From Nitrosomonas sp. (GTDB taxonomy: Bacteria > Pseudomonadota > Gammaproteobacteria > Burkholderiales > Nitrosomonadaceae), in the NCBI GenBank assembly GCA_024282035.1, contig JAMWZR010000013.1, positions 1 to 64,000 on the forward strand: a DNA stretch of 64,000 nt. Direction: 5' to 3'. Below the pieces are notes generated by a model. The model saw only the letters and a list, made by a program, of their open reading frames with translations. It was not told the origin of the DNA and ran no database searches. Numbering within the stretch: the stretch's first letter is position 1; each line of letters opens with the position of its first letter. The position numbers were made by a program, and so were the translations under genes. Of the stretch, positions 8,723 through 17,990 are shown piece by piece.

Positions 8723-10774
8723 ATGCACGAGCATTCTGTCTTGATCTTGCAAGCTGGTTGGAAATTCATGGCCATAGCAACACTGTCATTTGCTTCCTAT
8801 ATTGGTCACGCTGCCAGCACGCGCGATAACAATCCATTATTAGACTTGTCCATCGAGGAACTGATGAGAGTCGAAGTCACCTCGGCTTCGCGACGCTCAC
8901 AAAAACTGACCGAAGTGGCTTCCGCGGTGTTTGTCATCACCCAAGATGACATCCGACGCTCAGGTGCAACAAACATTCCAGATGCGCTCAGAATGGCCCC
9001 CGGTGTTCAAGTTGAGCGCTCCAGCACGGATAAATGGGCCGTCAGCATACGTGGATTCAACGGTCTGTATGCCAACAAACTCCAAGTACTGATGGACGGA
9101 CGCAGCGTTTATTCCCCACTTTTCTCAGGCGTATTGTGGGAACAACAGGATACGTTGATGGAGGATATCGAGCGTATCGAGGTCATCCGTGGACCTGCTG
9201 CTTCAGTGTGGGGAGCCAATGCAGTCGATGGCGTCATTAATATCATCACCAAAAAAGCTGCAGACACGCAAGGTTCATTGTTGACGGCTGGCGGTGGCAG
9301 CTTTGAACATGGTTTCGTCAGTGGTCGCTACGGTGGCCACATCAACGCCGAAACACCTTTCCGAGTCTATGCCAAAGGATTCACACGCGATCACACGCAG
9401 TCATTAACCGGTGAAAGTACGAATGATCAATGGCATTCCGCCAGAGGTGGTTTCCGGGTGGATCACCAGCGTGGAATCGATCAATTTACCCTGCAAGGCG
9501 ACATGTTCCTGAATTTCGATGGTAATGCGCTGGATCGCGATGGACTCAGTCTTGCGCCCAATTTGCAGCGTAATCTGCGCGGACATCAGGAAGGCGGCAA
9601 TATCCGCTTTCGCTGGGATCGCACCATCTCGGACAAGTCTGCCATCATGCTGCAAACCTATTATGACCGAAACCGTTTCCTACTGTTTCCGATTGCCAGT
9701 TCCGATTCAGAAAGCTTCGATATCGATTTTCAACATCGTTTTCCATTATTTGATCTGCACAGCATCACCTGGGGTAGTAACTACCGCCTGTATCACAATA
9801 GAGTGTGGAACAACCCTTTCGTGACTTTTTCTCCACAAGCGCAAACCAATCATCTGTTCAGTACTTTCATTCGCGACGATTTCACCGTGATTCCAGATCG
9901 ACTGGTTTTTACCGTGGGTAGTCGGTTCGAACATAACGATTTTACGGGCTGGGAAATCCAACCCAATGCACGCCTCATGTGGACACCCAACTCGGAAAAT
10001 TCGATCTGGGCAGCCCTATCGCGTGCAGTCAGAACCCCTTCTCGCTCGGAAAACGATTTCATCTTGAATACCGGATTGATCAACGATTTACCCGGATTCA
10101 CCAGCATACCGTTCGCTGTTACATCACAAGTACATGGTTCGAGTCGATTCAACTCGGAAAAGATGATTGCTTATGAACTGGGCTACCGTCGGCAATTGAC
10201 TTCTCAAGCCTCCATCGACATGACCGGTTTTATCAATGATTATAGCCAGTTACGAGACATTAGCCTGGGAAATCTGGTAGCCGGAACAGGATTTCCCCTT
10301 CGCTTCACTGCGCCACTCACATTAAATAATAATGCTTCGGCTCTAACCTACGGATTCGAAACCTCGATCGACTGGAAGCCGCGAGACAATTGGCGCTTAC
10401 AAGGCAGTTACAGTTTTCTGAAAATGCATATGCGTTCCAATGATCTGTTGCAGGAATTCGATCCAACGACGGGTGGTGCAGACAGAATCAGTCCGCATCA
10501 TCGCTTTTCCTTGCGCTCGAATTATGATTTCTCTGAAAAATTGCAGTTGAATCTGTGGTTGCGCTACGTCAGTCCGATCACGTTTTACAACATTCCAAGT
10601 TACGTGACCATGGATGCCAAGCTGCTTTACAAGATCAGACCCAACACGGAACTGTTCGTCGTCGGACAAAACTTGTTCAGCCAACACCATCGGGAATTCG
10701 TACCCGATACCATCCCAACGATACCGACTGTCATTCCGCAAGGAGTTTATGGCGGTGTGCAGTGGCGTTTTTAG
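8723..10774 (+). CDS. TonB-dependent outer-membrane receptor, paralogue 4
   Basis: This is a 683-residue receptor from ATG 8723. A GTG at 8669 in the same frame has no ribosome site. The signal segment FMAIATLSFASYIGHAAS precedes LLDLSIEELMRVEVTSASRR. The plug contains FVITQDDIRRSGATNIPDAL, RIEVIRGPAASVWG and NAVDGVINIITKKA; the Asp in NAVDG replaces the Asn of the other copies. The barrel ends GGVQWRF. It is very similar to paralogue 3, and the most variable stretches are again likely surface loops. Its stop is one base before the start of the diverged fifth receptor, indicating one transcript. Confidence 0.92.
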   Translation: MHEHSVLILQAGWKFMAIATLSFASYIGHAASTRDNNPLLDLSIEELMRVEVTSASRRSQKLTEVASAVFVITQDDIRRSGATNIPDALRMAPGVQVERSSTDKWAVSIRGFNGLYANKLQVLMDGRSVYSPLFSGVLWEQQDTLMEDIERIEVIRGPAASVWGANAVDGVINIITKKAADTQGSLLTAGGGSFEHGFVSGRYGGHINAETPFRVYAKGFTRDHTQSLTGESTNDQWHSARGGFRVDHQRGIDQFTLQGDMFLNFDGNALDRDGLSLAPNLQRNLRGHQEGGNIRFRWDRTISDKSAIMLQTYYDRNRFLLFPIASSDSESFDIDFQHRFPLFDLHSITWGSNYRLYHNRVWNNPFVTFSPQAQTNHLFSTFIRDDFTVIPDRLVFTVGSRFEHNDFTGWEIQPNARLMWTPNSENSIWAALSRAVRTPSRSENDFILNTGLINDLPGFTSIPFAVTSQVHGSSRFNSEKMIAYELGYRRQLTSQASIDMTGFINDYSQLRDISLGNLVAGTGFPLRFTAPLTLNNNASALTYGFETSIDWKPRDNWRLQGSYSFLKMHMRSNDLLQEFDPTTGGADRISPHHRFSLRSNYDFSEKLQLNLWLRYVSPITFYNIPSYVTMDAKLLYKIRPNTELFVVGQNLFSQHHREFVPDTIPTIPTVIPQGVYGGVQWRF

Positions 10775-10775
10775 C

Positions 10776-12827
10776 ATGCTGACCTCGCGCTCAACACAAA
10801 ACTTATCGACGAATCAGGGCAACCTTTCGAAGCTCCACCTTCATAAGCTGCTATTGCTCTTACTGGTTGTATATCCGCTGAGTGTTCGCGCACAAAAGAA
10901 CGATGAATTATTCGATTTACCGCTCACACAGTTGGTTAATGTCGAGGTACAAACCGCATCCCGATTCAAGCAGAAATCCTCTGAAGCCCCTTCTGCCGTC
11001 GAAGTTGTAACGGGCGAGGATATCCGCAGCTTCGGCTGGCGCACACTGGCTGATGCGCTGACTGCCATGCGCGGCTTGTACGTTCGCGATGATCGCAATT
11101 ACACCTATCTGGGTGTACGAGGATTCGGTCGCACGGCAGATTACACATCGCGCGTATTGATCATGGTGAATGGTCGACGCATGAACGATGCCGTTTTTGA
11201 TCAAGGATTTACCAGCGAGGAATTCATGCTGGATACGAATATCATCGATCGTATCGAGTACATTCCAGGCTCGGGGTCATCGGTATACGGCGCCAACGCA
11301 GTATTGGGAGTTGTCAATGTCATTACCAAGCAGGGAAAGGATTTTAATGGGCTTAGATTGACGGGTGAAACCGGAAGCCTGGGTATGTATCGTGGCCGCT
11401 TTACTTATGGCAAGCAGTGGGATAACGGCGCTGATCTTTTGCTGAATGCTTCACAGTTTTTCAGTCATGGTAACAATACCCTATTTTTTCCTGAATTCTC
11501 GGAAATCAATAATGGCAATGCCCATAACATGGATCGGGAGCGCAGCAGTCGTTTATTTGGCCGCCTGAGTTACCGCGATTTCACTATTACGGCCGGTTAT
11601 GTCGACCGGTTTCGGCGCGTACCTACCGCTTCGTTCGGTGCCGTCTTCAACGACAAGGAGTTTTTTACGGTTGATCGTCAGATCTATACCGATCTGGAAT
11701 ACAACAAGCAAATCAACACCAACCTGGGTTTGCAGATGCGCGGATTTCATCATTGGTACGATTATCGTACGATCGAAGCGTACGATCTCAACGCGGGTGA
11801 ATTTCCATTCTTGCGTGTCATCAACAAGGATGTTGCCGCCACCCGCTGGTGGGGGGGGGAATTCAAGTTGACAGGCACTCATTTTAAACATCATAAATGG
11901 GTTACAGGGGTTGATTTCCAATATGATCAACGCCAGCAAATGACCAATTATGACCTCAATCCCTATTATCTGTATAACAACAGCAATAACAGCGGTGTCC
12001 GGGTTGGCGCCTATATTCAGGATGAATACCGACTGACCGATACGGTATTGTTCAATGTGGGTTTACGTCTGGATCATCATCACTTGATTGATCGCTTGCA
12101 GTTGAATCCGCGTGTTGGCCTGATCTGGCATGCCACCCCCACGCTCACGACTAAATTACTGTATGGCTCGGCATTTCGTGCTCCCAATATTTATGAACGG
12201 GATTATGTATACTTGGATGCCAATGCCAGTAATCCAAATAATCGTGAAGAATTGGTAAAAAGTTACGAAGCCATCGCCGAATGGTATCCGATTCATGGTG
12301 TCAGGTTTTTGGGTACAGTATTTTTCAATGATTTGAAAAAGCTTCTGGTACAAGATCCAACCACAGCACAATTTTTCAATACCGGTGCAGCTCATAGTCT
12401 GGGTTTCGAGTTACAAGGTGAAAGACGCTGGGATAATGGCCGTCTGATCAAGTTGAGCTGGACTTATAATCAGACCGACATGCGGGACGAGACATCGGAA
12501 AACCACTGGGCGCATGCCATCAATTCACCACGGAATCTTGTCAAGGTGCACTATACTGAACCCCTGTTCAACGATCGCATGCGTTTGGGACTTGAAGAGA
12601 TATTCATCGACAAGCGTCGCACATTAAGTGGCGAAACAGCACCTGCTTATCATCTTTTTAATATCAATATTACCGCTACAAAGCCCTTTTTTGGATTTCT
12701 ACCTTCTGTCGGCATATATAATGTTTTGGATCAGCATCCTAAAATGGTTGGAGGAAGTGAGCATATCCAGGATACGCTCCGCATGGATGGGCGGACTGTA
12801 CGTTTTCGGCTGGAGCGGGGTTTTTAA
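10776..12827 (+). CDS. Diverged TonB-dependent receptor (fifth in array)
   Basis: This 683-residue receptor starts at ATG 10776, one base after the previous stop. A signal peptide (LLLLLLVVYPLSVRAQ) is followed by LFDLPLTQLVNVEVQTASRF. The plug (VVTGEDIRSFGWRTLADAL, RVLIMVNGRRMND, RIEYIPGSGSSVYGANAVLG) and barrel (FRAPNIYERDYVYLD) are clearly of the same superfamily but far from paralogues 1-4. It resembles the vitamin/iron-type receptors that often sit beside sensor genes. The barrel has HH-rich stretches (FHHWYDY, LDHHHL). A run of nine G within codons near residue 358 is listed separately. A YfiR-like gene begins one base after its stop, so this receptor and yfiR2 form a tight pair. Confidence 0.92.
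   Translation: MLTSRSTQNLSTNQGNLSKLHLHKLLLLLLVVYPLSVRAQKNDELFDLPLTQLVNVEVQTASRFKQKSSEAPSAVEVVTGEDIRSFGWRTLADALTAMRGLYVRDDRNYTYLGVRGFGRTADYTSRVLIMVNGRRMNDAVFDQGFTSEEFMLDTNIIDRIEYIPGSGSSVYGANAVLGVVNVITKQGKDFNGLRLTGETGSLGMYRGRFTYGKQWDNGADLLLNASQFFSHGNNTLFFPEFSEINNGNAHNMDRERSSRLFGRLSYRDFTITAGYVDRFRRVPTASFGAVFNDKEFFTVDRQIYTDLEYNKQINTNLGLQMRGFHHWYDYRTIEAYDLNAGEFPFLRVINKDVAATRWWGGEFKLTGTHFKHHKWVTGVDFQYDQRQQMTNYDLNPYYLYNNSNNSGVRVGAYIQDEYRLTDTVLFNVGLRLDHHHLIDRLQLNPRVGLIWHATPTLTTKLLYGSAFRAPNIYERDYVYLDANASNPNNREELVKSYEAIAEWYPIHGVRFLGTVFFNDLKKLLVQDPTTAQFFNTGAAHSLGFELQGERRWDNGRLIKLSWTYNQTDMRDETSENHWAHAINSPRNLVKVHYTEPLFNDRMRLGLEEIFIDKRRTLSGETAPAYHLFNINITATKPFFGFLPSVGIYNVLDQHPKMVGGSEHIQDTLRMDGRTVRFRLERGF
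11851..11859 (+). repeat. G9 homopolymer tract inside receptor gene
   Basis: Nine consecutive G residues fall inside the reading frame (codons for Trp-Gly-Gly-Glu, roughly residue 358 of 683). Tracts of this length are classic slippage sites in surface-protein genes, where gain or loss of a base switches expression. Here the frame is ON. I saw no other G tract this long in the window; the next, G7, is in recG. Confidence 0.7.
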
Positions 12828-12828
12828 C

Positions 12829-13380
12829 ATGAAGCGCCTGACTTCCATGATTCGTATATGCTTGATAATCAGTTGCCTCGGAGGTATTCCCACCCTCACT
12901 GCGCCAACCGCTTTCGCTGCACCAGCAGCGAGCGAGCAGACATTAACCGCTGCTTTTCTCTATAATTTCATGAAGTTTACTGAATGGCCACAAGGTATCG
13001 TAACGGATCATATTACGTTATGCTCTACCAAAAGCCTGCCTTTTGAAGAGCTGGATGCAATCAACGGTCGTTCTGCACAGAGCAAGCCGGTACGCATCAA
13101 GCGTACAAGCCTCAATGAACCACTCGATGATTGCCAATTGCTGTTCTTGCCACGTGAGGAGAATGTTGAGCAAGTTCGACAATGGCTCAAGATTGCTGGT
13201 AATCAACCGATATTGATCGTCAGTAATATCAATGGATTTCTTGACATGGGCGGTATGGTATCTCTTATAAATGATGGTAAAAACCTAAATTTTGAAGTCA
13301 ACCTGGAGAAAGTCAAACATGTTGGGCTGAAATTGAACGCACAATTGTTGCAGATTGCGCGTGATGTTCGAGGTCGATGA
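12829..13380 (+). CDS. YfiR-like periplasmic protein (DUF4154), copy 2
   Basis: This is a 183-residue protein from ATG 12829 with GAGCGGGG upstream. A signal peptide ends near AFAAPAA. The mature part starts SEQTLTAAFLYNFMKFTEWP and contains CSTKSLPFEELDAINGRSAQ, DCQLLFLPREE and VSNINGFLDMGGMV, closely matching the copy at 3839; both end QIAR-(E/D)-VRGR. The gene sits one base after receptor 5 and 40 bases before the hybrid kinase. By analogy with YfiR-YfiN the product should bind the periplasmic domain of that kinase and hold it in one state until a signal from the receptor or envelope arrives. That interaction is inferred. Confidence 0.87.
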   Translation: MKRLTSMIRICLIISCLGGIPTLTAPTAFAAPAASEQTLTAAFLYNFMKFTEWPQGIVTDHITLCSTKSLPFEELDAINGRSAQSKPVRIKRTSLNEPLDDCQLLFLPREENVEQVRQWLKIAGNQPILIVSNINGFLDMGGMVSLINDGKNLNFEVNLEKVKHVGLKLNAQLLQIARDVRGR

Positions 13381-13420
13381 AATTAATTCAATATAAAACG
13401 ATTAACGCAAAAATCAGGCA

Positions 13421-16210
13421 ATGATTACTCCATCCAATAAGAACCGCTCAATAGCCAGTAAGTTGTTATTGATCATCTTTATCAGCCTAGCCAGTTCGAT
13501 GCTACTGGTTTATATCCTGATTACAGCCAATGAAGTCCGGACCTCCCTTAATACGGCCAAAGAGCAACTGGCTGGACTAGCTCGTGTGACCGCCAGTAAC
13601 TCTCAGGCATCACTGGCTTTTCTCGACAACAAAAGTGCGCAGGAAACACTGAATTCACTCCGCGAGATTCCTTCGATTACTAAGGCATCACTAACCACAC
13701 TGGACGGCCAGGAGATCGCACATTTTAATAGCGAAAAACAAGTATGGCTTCCATCATGGTTTCCTTTTCAAGGCATACAAATCACGCAGCCTGTCATCGT
13801 AAGTGAAGAACATGTCGGCAATCTTGAAGTTCGCTATGCCTTGGGTGGAATGTGGGCACAGCTGGGATGGAGCCTGGTCATTTCTGCTTTAGCAGTACTG
13901 GCGACGTTGCTAGTGACCACTTTCATGGCGCGTCGTATGGCTTCAAAAGCTGTCCAGCCTATTCTTGACCTGTCGGTTACCGTGCAAAAGGTAACGCAAT
14001 CAGCAGAATACTCACTGCGCGTTTCCAAACACGGTGAAAATGACGAGATTGGTACGCTTGTCGATGCGTTTAACAATATGCTCGAACAAATTCAACTCAG
14101 AGACCAGGAGTTAGTCCAGTACCATGCTGATTTAGAGAAAAAAATCGAGGAACGCACCATTGAATTGCGCCAAGCTAAGGAAGTAGCGGAGGCCGCCAAC
14201 ATTGCCAAATCACAGTTCCTCGCAGCTATGAGCCATGAAATTCGTACCCCAATGAATGGAGTTTTGGGTATGGCCGAGTTACTGCTTGATACGCAACTGA
14301 ATGCAAAACAATTACATCTCATCAATATACTGCATAACTCCGGCGAATCTCTCTTGTCGATTATCAACGATATTCTGGACTTTTCCAAAATAGAAGCTGG
14401 ACGCTTTGAATTGGAACATATCAATTTTAATCTACATAAATCTATTGAAGATGTCATCGAGTTATTTTCGGAGCGCGCGCATAGTAAACATCTCGAATTG
14501 AATTACCGGATAGCACCTGGTGTGCCAGAATGGGTAACAGGCGACCCAACACGAATCCGGCAAGTTCTTGGTAATCTGGTCGGGAACGCCATCAAATTTA
14601 CTGAGCATGGTGAAGTGGTGGTAGATATCAATTTGAACCAGAATACACGCCAGGATACTCACACTCATTCGGAATGGATCCAATTCAGTGTAAGAGATAC
14701 CGGTATCGGTATCGCAGAAAATATTCTGCCGAGATTATTCCAGGCATTTACCCAAGCTGATGGTTCAACAACACGGAAATATGGCGGAACAGGATTGGGT
14801 CTAGCCATCTGTAAGCAACTGGTTGAATTGATGGGTGGTCATGAAATCAATGTCTGCAGTCATCTTGGACAAGGTGCAACTTTCACTTTCTCCTTGCCAA
14901 TGACGCCTGTGAACAGTTCGGAGTTACCCAGTTCCACTATTGAAGTTTCAGCCCTGAATGGCATCAGGCTTCTAATTGTAGAAGACAATAACACCAGTCG
15001 CGACATTTTGCGAACTTATGCCCAATCATGGGGCATGCAGGTCAGTGCTGTTTCCAGTGGTCTCAAAGCACTGGAAAAATTAAAAGATGCCAGTGCAATG
15101 GGTAAACCATTCGACCTTGCTTTGATTGACATGAAAATGGCCAATATGAATGGACTGGAACTCGGGCAGAAGATAAAAGCTGATTCTGCCTGGGGCAAGA
15201 TACCACTGATCATGCTGACTTCCACCCATTACAAGGGTGAAGCGGCCGAAGCCAAGAAAGCCGGATTTGTTGTTTATATGACCAAACCTATCCGTCGAGT
15301 GGAGCTCTATCATTGTTTTGTACAGGCATTAGCTGCAGGTGCCAATGCAACCGATGTATCCTCATCTGAACCAAACACGATCAGCAATTCAAAATCTTCA
15401 GCATATCCGCAGTTGAAAGCACATTTGTTACTGGCTGAAGACAATCCGGTAAACCAAGAAGTTGCACTCGGCATGTTACGAAACTTTGGTTGTACCGTTG
15501 AAGTGGCACAAAATGGCTTGGAAGCGATTGAAGCAGTGAGACATAATACATATGATCTTGTTTTGATGGATTGTATGATGCCAGAGATGGATGGTTACAA
15601 AGCTACTGGTGAAATCAGGCAACTCCAGAAAACAGGACAGCTCCCAGACTTCCCGATTATTGCATTGACCGCAAACGCAATCGAAGGTGATAGAGAAAGG
15701 TGTATAGAGGCTGGAATGAGTGATTACCTCACCAAGCCCATAAAGGGAAAAGATTTATATCAAATGCTTCAAAATTGGTTAAGTCACTCACATAACGAAT
15801 GTACACACGACATGCCTGAAAAAGAAAACCATCCCGAATCTGCAATCGATCCTGAAGCTCTGGTTTCCATCAAAGCATTGCAGGCTGATTATGGTGACGA
15901 ATTGCTGACACAAGTCATCAAAACTTATTTGGATAATTCTAACAAACTATTGCAGTCTCTCGAACAAGCTTGGGGTACGGGCGATTCCAAGACCATACGT
16001 ATGGTTTCGCACACACTCAAGTCAAGTAGTAGCCAGGTGGGAGCATACAGTCTGGCTGAGCTTTGCCGTGCAGTAGAAAACGAAGCTCGGAATCAGAATT
16101 ACGACAAGACGGGGCAAGCCCTGAAAGCCATACAAAAGCAATTTGATCAAACTTGTACGGCTCTGAAATCCTACCTCGATTCTTCTGCCGCCAATACAGG
16201 AAGTAACTAA
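13421..16210 (+). CDS. Hybrid histidine kinase with CHASE8-like periplasmic domain and Hpt
   Basis: This 929-residue inner-membrane sensor has TM1 at about 14-34, then a periplasmic domain at 40-145 matching the CHASE8 pattern of YfiN ([18 protein letters not shown], then [17 protein letters not shown]). TM2 is at about 150-168, HAMP at 170-225 and a coiled coil at 225-260. HisKA follows with phospho-His 272 ([10 protein letters not shown]), then an ATPase ([15 protein letters not shown]). Receiver 1 has Asp 570, receiver 2 has Asp 717, and the Hpt has His 864 (SHTLKSSS). It is therefore a full phosphorelay protein whose next recipient is most simply the regulator encoded one base downstream. 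A YfiN-type sensor fused to a kinase rather than to GGDEF is the notable feature. Confidence 0.9.
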   Translation: MITPSNKNRSIASKLLLIIFISLASSMLLVYILITANEVRTSLNTAKEQLAGLARVTASNSQASLAFLDNKSAQETLNSLREIPSITKASLTTLDGQEIAHFNSEKQVWLPSWFPFQGIQITQPVIVSEEHVGNLEVRYALGGMWAQLGWSLVISALAVLATLLVTTFMARRMASKAVQPILDLSVTVQKVTQSAEYSLRVSKHGENDEIGTLVDAFNNMLEQIQLRDQELVQYHADLEKKIEERTIELRQAKEVAEAANIAKSQFLAAMSHEIRTPMNGVLGMAELLLDTQLNAKQLHLINILHNSGESLLSIINDILDFSKIEAGRFELEHINFNLHKSIEDVIELFSERAHSKHLELNYRIAPGVPEWVTGDPTRIRQVLGNLVGNAIKFTEHGEVVVDINLNQNTRQDTHTHSEWIQFSVRDTGIGIAENILPRLFQAFTQADGSTTRKYGGTGLGLAICKQLVELMGGHEINVCSHLGQGATFTFSLPMTPVNSSELPSSTIEVSALNGIRLLIVEDNNTSRDILRTYAQSWGMQVSAVSSGLKALEKLKDASAMGKPFDLALIDMKMANMNGLELGQKIKADSAWGKIPLIMLTSTHYKGEAAEAKKAGFVVYMTKPIRRVELYHCFVQALAAGANATDVSSSEPNTISNSKSSAYPQLKAHLLLAEDNPVNQEVALGMLRNFGCTVEVAQNGLEAIEAVRHNTYDLVLMDCMMPEMDGYKATGEIRQLQKTGQLPDFPIIALTANAIEGDRERCIEAGMSDYLTKPIKGKDLYQMLQNWLSHSHNECTHDMPEKENHPESAIDPEALVSIKALQADYGDELLTQVIKTYLDNSNKLLQSLEQAWGTGDSKTIRMVSHTLKSSSSQVGAYSLAELCRAVENEARNQNYDKTGQALKAIQKQFDQTCTALKSYLDSSAANTGSN

Positions 16211-16211
16211 T

Positions 16212-17963
16212 ATGTCACAGCAATCCACGGTCATAATTATTGATGATGATCCTTTGATCCGCCTAGTGGTTAGTAAAACACTACAAGCAGCCGGTTTAAG
16301 TACCGTCGAGGCGGCAAGTGGAGAAGAAGGTCTGCGTATCTTCAAGGAAAACAAGATCGATGCCATTTTACTGGATGTCATGATGCCTGTAGGAATGGAT
16401 GGTTATGCTACTTGTACGGAACTGAGAAACCTGCCGGAAGGCCGCCATATCCCGATTTTGATGATGACAGGACTGGAAGACCTTGAATCCATCAATCGCG
16501 CTTATGAAGTCGGCGCAACAGACTTTATTACCAAACCGATCAATATTCCGTTGCTGAGTCATCGGGTTAGATACATGTTGAAAGGAAGTCATACCACACA
16601 GCAACTCCTGCAAAGTGAACAGCGCTTGCATCACATGGCTTATTTCGATGATCTCACTGAATTGCCAAATCGCCATTTTTTCCAGGAAAACCTGCAACAA
16701 ATGATCGGCTTGGCCCAACGCAAGAATCTCAAGCTAGGTGTGTTGTTCCTTGATCTGGACGGTTTTAAACGCATTAACGATACGTTAGGCCATCATTTGG
16801 GCGATCTCGTACTCCAGGCCACCAGTGAGCGCTTGCGGAAAAGCATTCGTGTCAGTGATGCTGTCGTGCAGACAGCAGCAAGTCAGAATGATATTGCGTT
16901 GGCACGATTAGGAGGTGATGAATTTACCGCACTATTGTCACTGATAGAACGGAATGAGGATGCCGCCATCGTGGCTGAGCGCATACGTGTCAATTTGGCT
17001 CAACCGCTAACATTTGGGGAGCATGAACTCGCTACGACAACCAGCATAGGTATTGCCATCTATCCCGATGATGGCAATACAGCTGAAGATTTATTGAAAA
17101 ATGCGGATTTGGCCATGTATTACGCCAAACGCAACGGTGGCAATATGTACTGCTATTTTTCCAGCTACATGATGGAGATGGCAGTGCGCAAACTAACCAT
17201 GGAAAACCATTTGCGCAAAGCCATCGAACGGAATGAATTTGAATTGCACTATCAACCACAGCTTGATGTGGACAAAGCCTGTTTCAATGGCATGGAAGTC
17301 CTATTGAGATGGAATAGCAAGGAATTGGGTTCAATATCCCCAGCTGAGTTCATCCCTTTGGCCGAAGAAACGGGATTAATCATTCATATTGGTGAATGGG
17401 TTTTACGTCAGGCCTGCATTCAAGCTCAAGTATGGTGCAGTCGCGGAATACCCCTTGAACGAATTGCCGTCAATGTTTCTGCCGTACAATTGCTGCATCG
17501 TGGCTTCCCTGCAATGGTTGGCGCCATTCTAGCAGAAACAAAACTGAAACCCCAAGTACTTGAACTGGAGCTTACCGAAAGTGCGCTGATCAATGATGTC
17601 GATCTAGTGATCAGTATTCTTGAACAATTGAAAAGCGTTGGTGTTCAACTAGCCATTGATGATTTTGGAACAGGATATTCCAGTTTAAGCAGACTAATGA
17701 ATTTCCCAATTGATCGATTAAAGATCGATCAAGCTTTTGTTCGGAATCTTGAGCAAAATACGGACAATGGTGCCATTGCAGCAGCCATCATAGCGATGGC
17801 TGGTAGCATGAAAATGAAAGTTACTGCTGAAGGTGTCGAAACGAATACGCAACTGGATTTTCTCAAAAACAAGTGCTGCAACGAAGTGCAAGGCTATTAC
17901 CTCAGCCGGCCGCTCCCTAGGGATCAGGCAGAAGCTTTTTTATTAAAGAAGTTATGTGAATAA
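16212..17963 (+). CDS. Response regulator with REC, GGDEF and EAL domains
   Basis: This 583-residue cytoplasmic protein has a receiver (1-125, Asp 55 in LLDVMMP, acidic DDD at 11-13), GGDEF (145-305, intact GGDEF at 234-238) and EAL (320-575). In the EAL domain the first motif reads EVLLRW, while DDFGTGYSS and EGVET are intact. It should make or degrade cyclic-di-GMP depending on phosphorylation. About ten extra residues (VQTAASQNDI region) lie between a RVSD and the GGDEF motif, so the usual inhibitory RxxD five residues upstream is displaced and product inhibition may be lost. It starts one base after the hybrid kinase and is its likely phosphorelay output. Confidence 0.9.
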   Translation: MSQQSTVIIIDDDPLIRLVVSKTLQAAGLSTVEAASGEEGLRIFKENKIDAILLDVMMPVGMDGYATCTELRNLPEGRHIPILMMTGLEDLESINRAYEVGATDFITKPINIPLLSHRVRYMLKGSHTTQQLLQSEQRLHHMAYFDDLTELPNRHFFQENLQQMIGLAQRKNLKLGVLFLDLDGFKRINDTLGHHLGDLVLQATSERLRKSIRVSDAVVQTAASQNDIALARLGGDEFTALLSLIERNEDAAIVAERIRVNLAQPLTFGEHELATTTSIGIAIYPDDGNTAEDLLKNADLAMYYAKRNGGNMYCYFSSYMMEMAVRKLTMENHLRKAIERNEFELHYQPQLDVDKACFNGMEVLLRWNSKELGSISPAEFIPLAEETGLIIHIGEWVLRQACIQAQVWCSRGIPLERIAVNVSAVQLLHRGFPAMVGAILAETKLKPQVLELELTESALINDVDLVISILEQLKSVGVQLAIDDFGTGYSSLSRLMNFPIDRLKIDQAFVRNLEQNTDNGAIAAAIIAMAGSMKMKVTAEGVETNTQLDFLKNKCCNEVQGYYLSRPLPRDQAEAFLLKKLCE

Positions 17964-17990
17964 TAATACCTGGCCCGTTAGCAAGTTACA

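Noticed and set aside
1645..12827. FecIRA-type transenvelope signalling
   Set aside because: The receptors start with a short segment rather than an STN domain, and no ECF sigma factor or FecR-like gene lies nearby.
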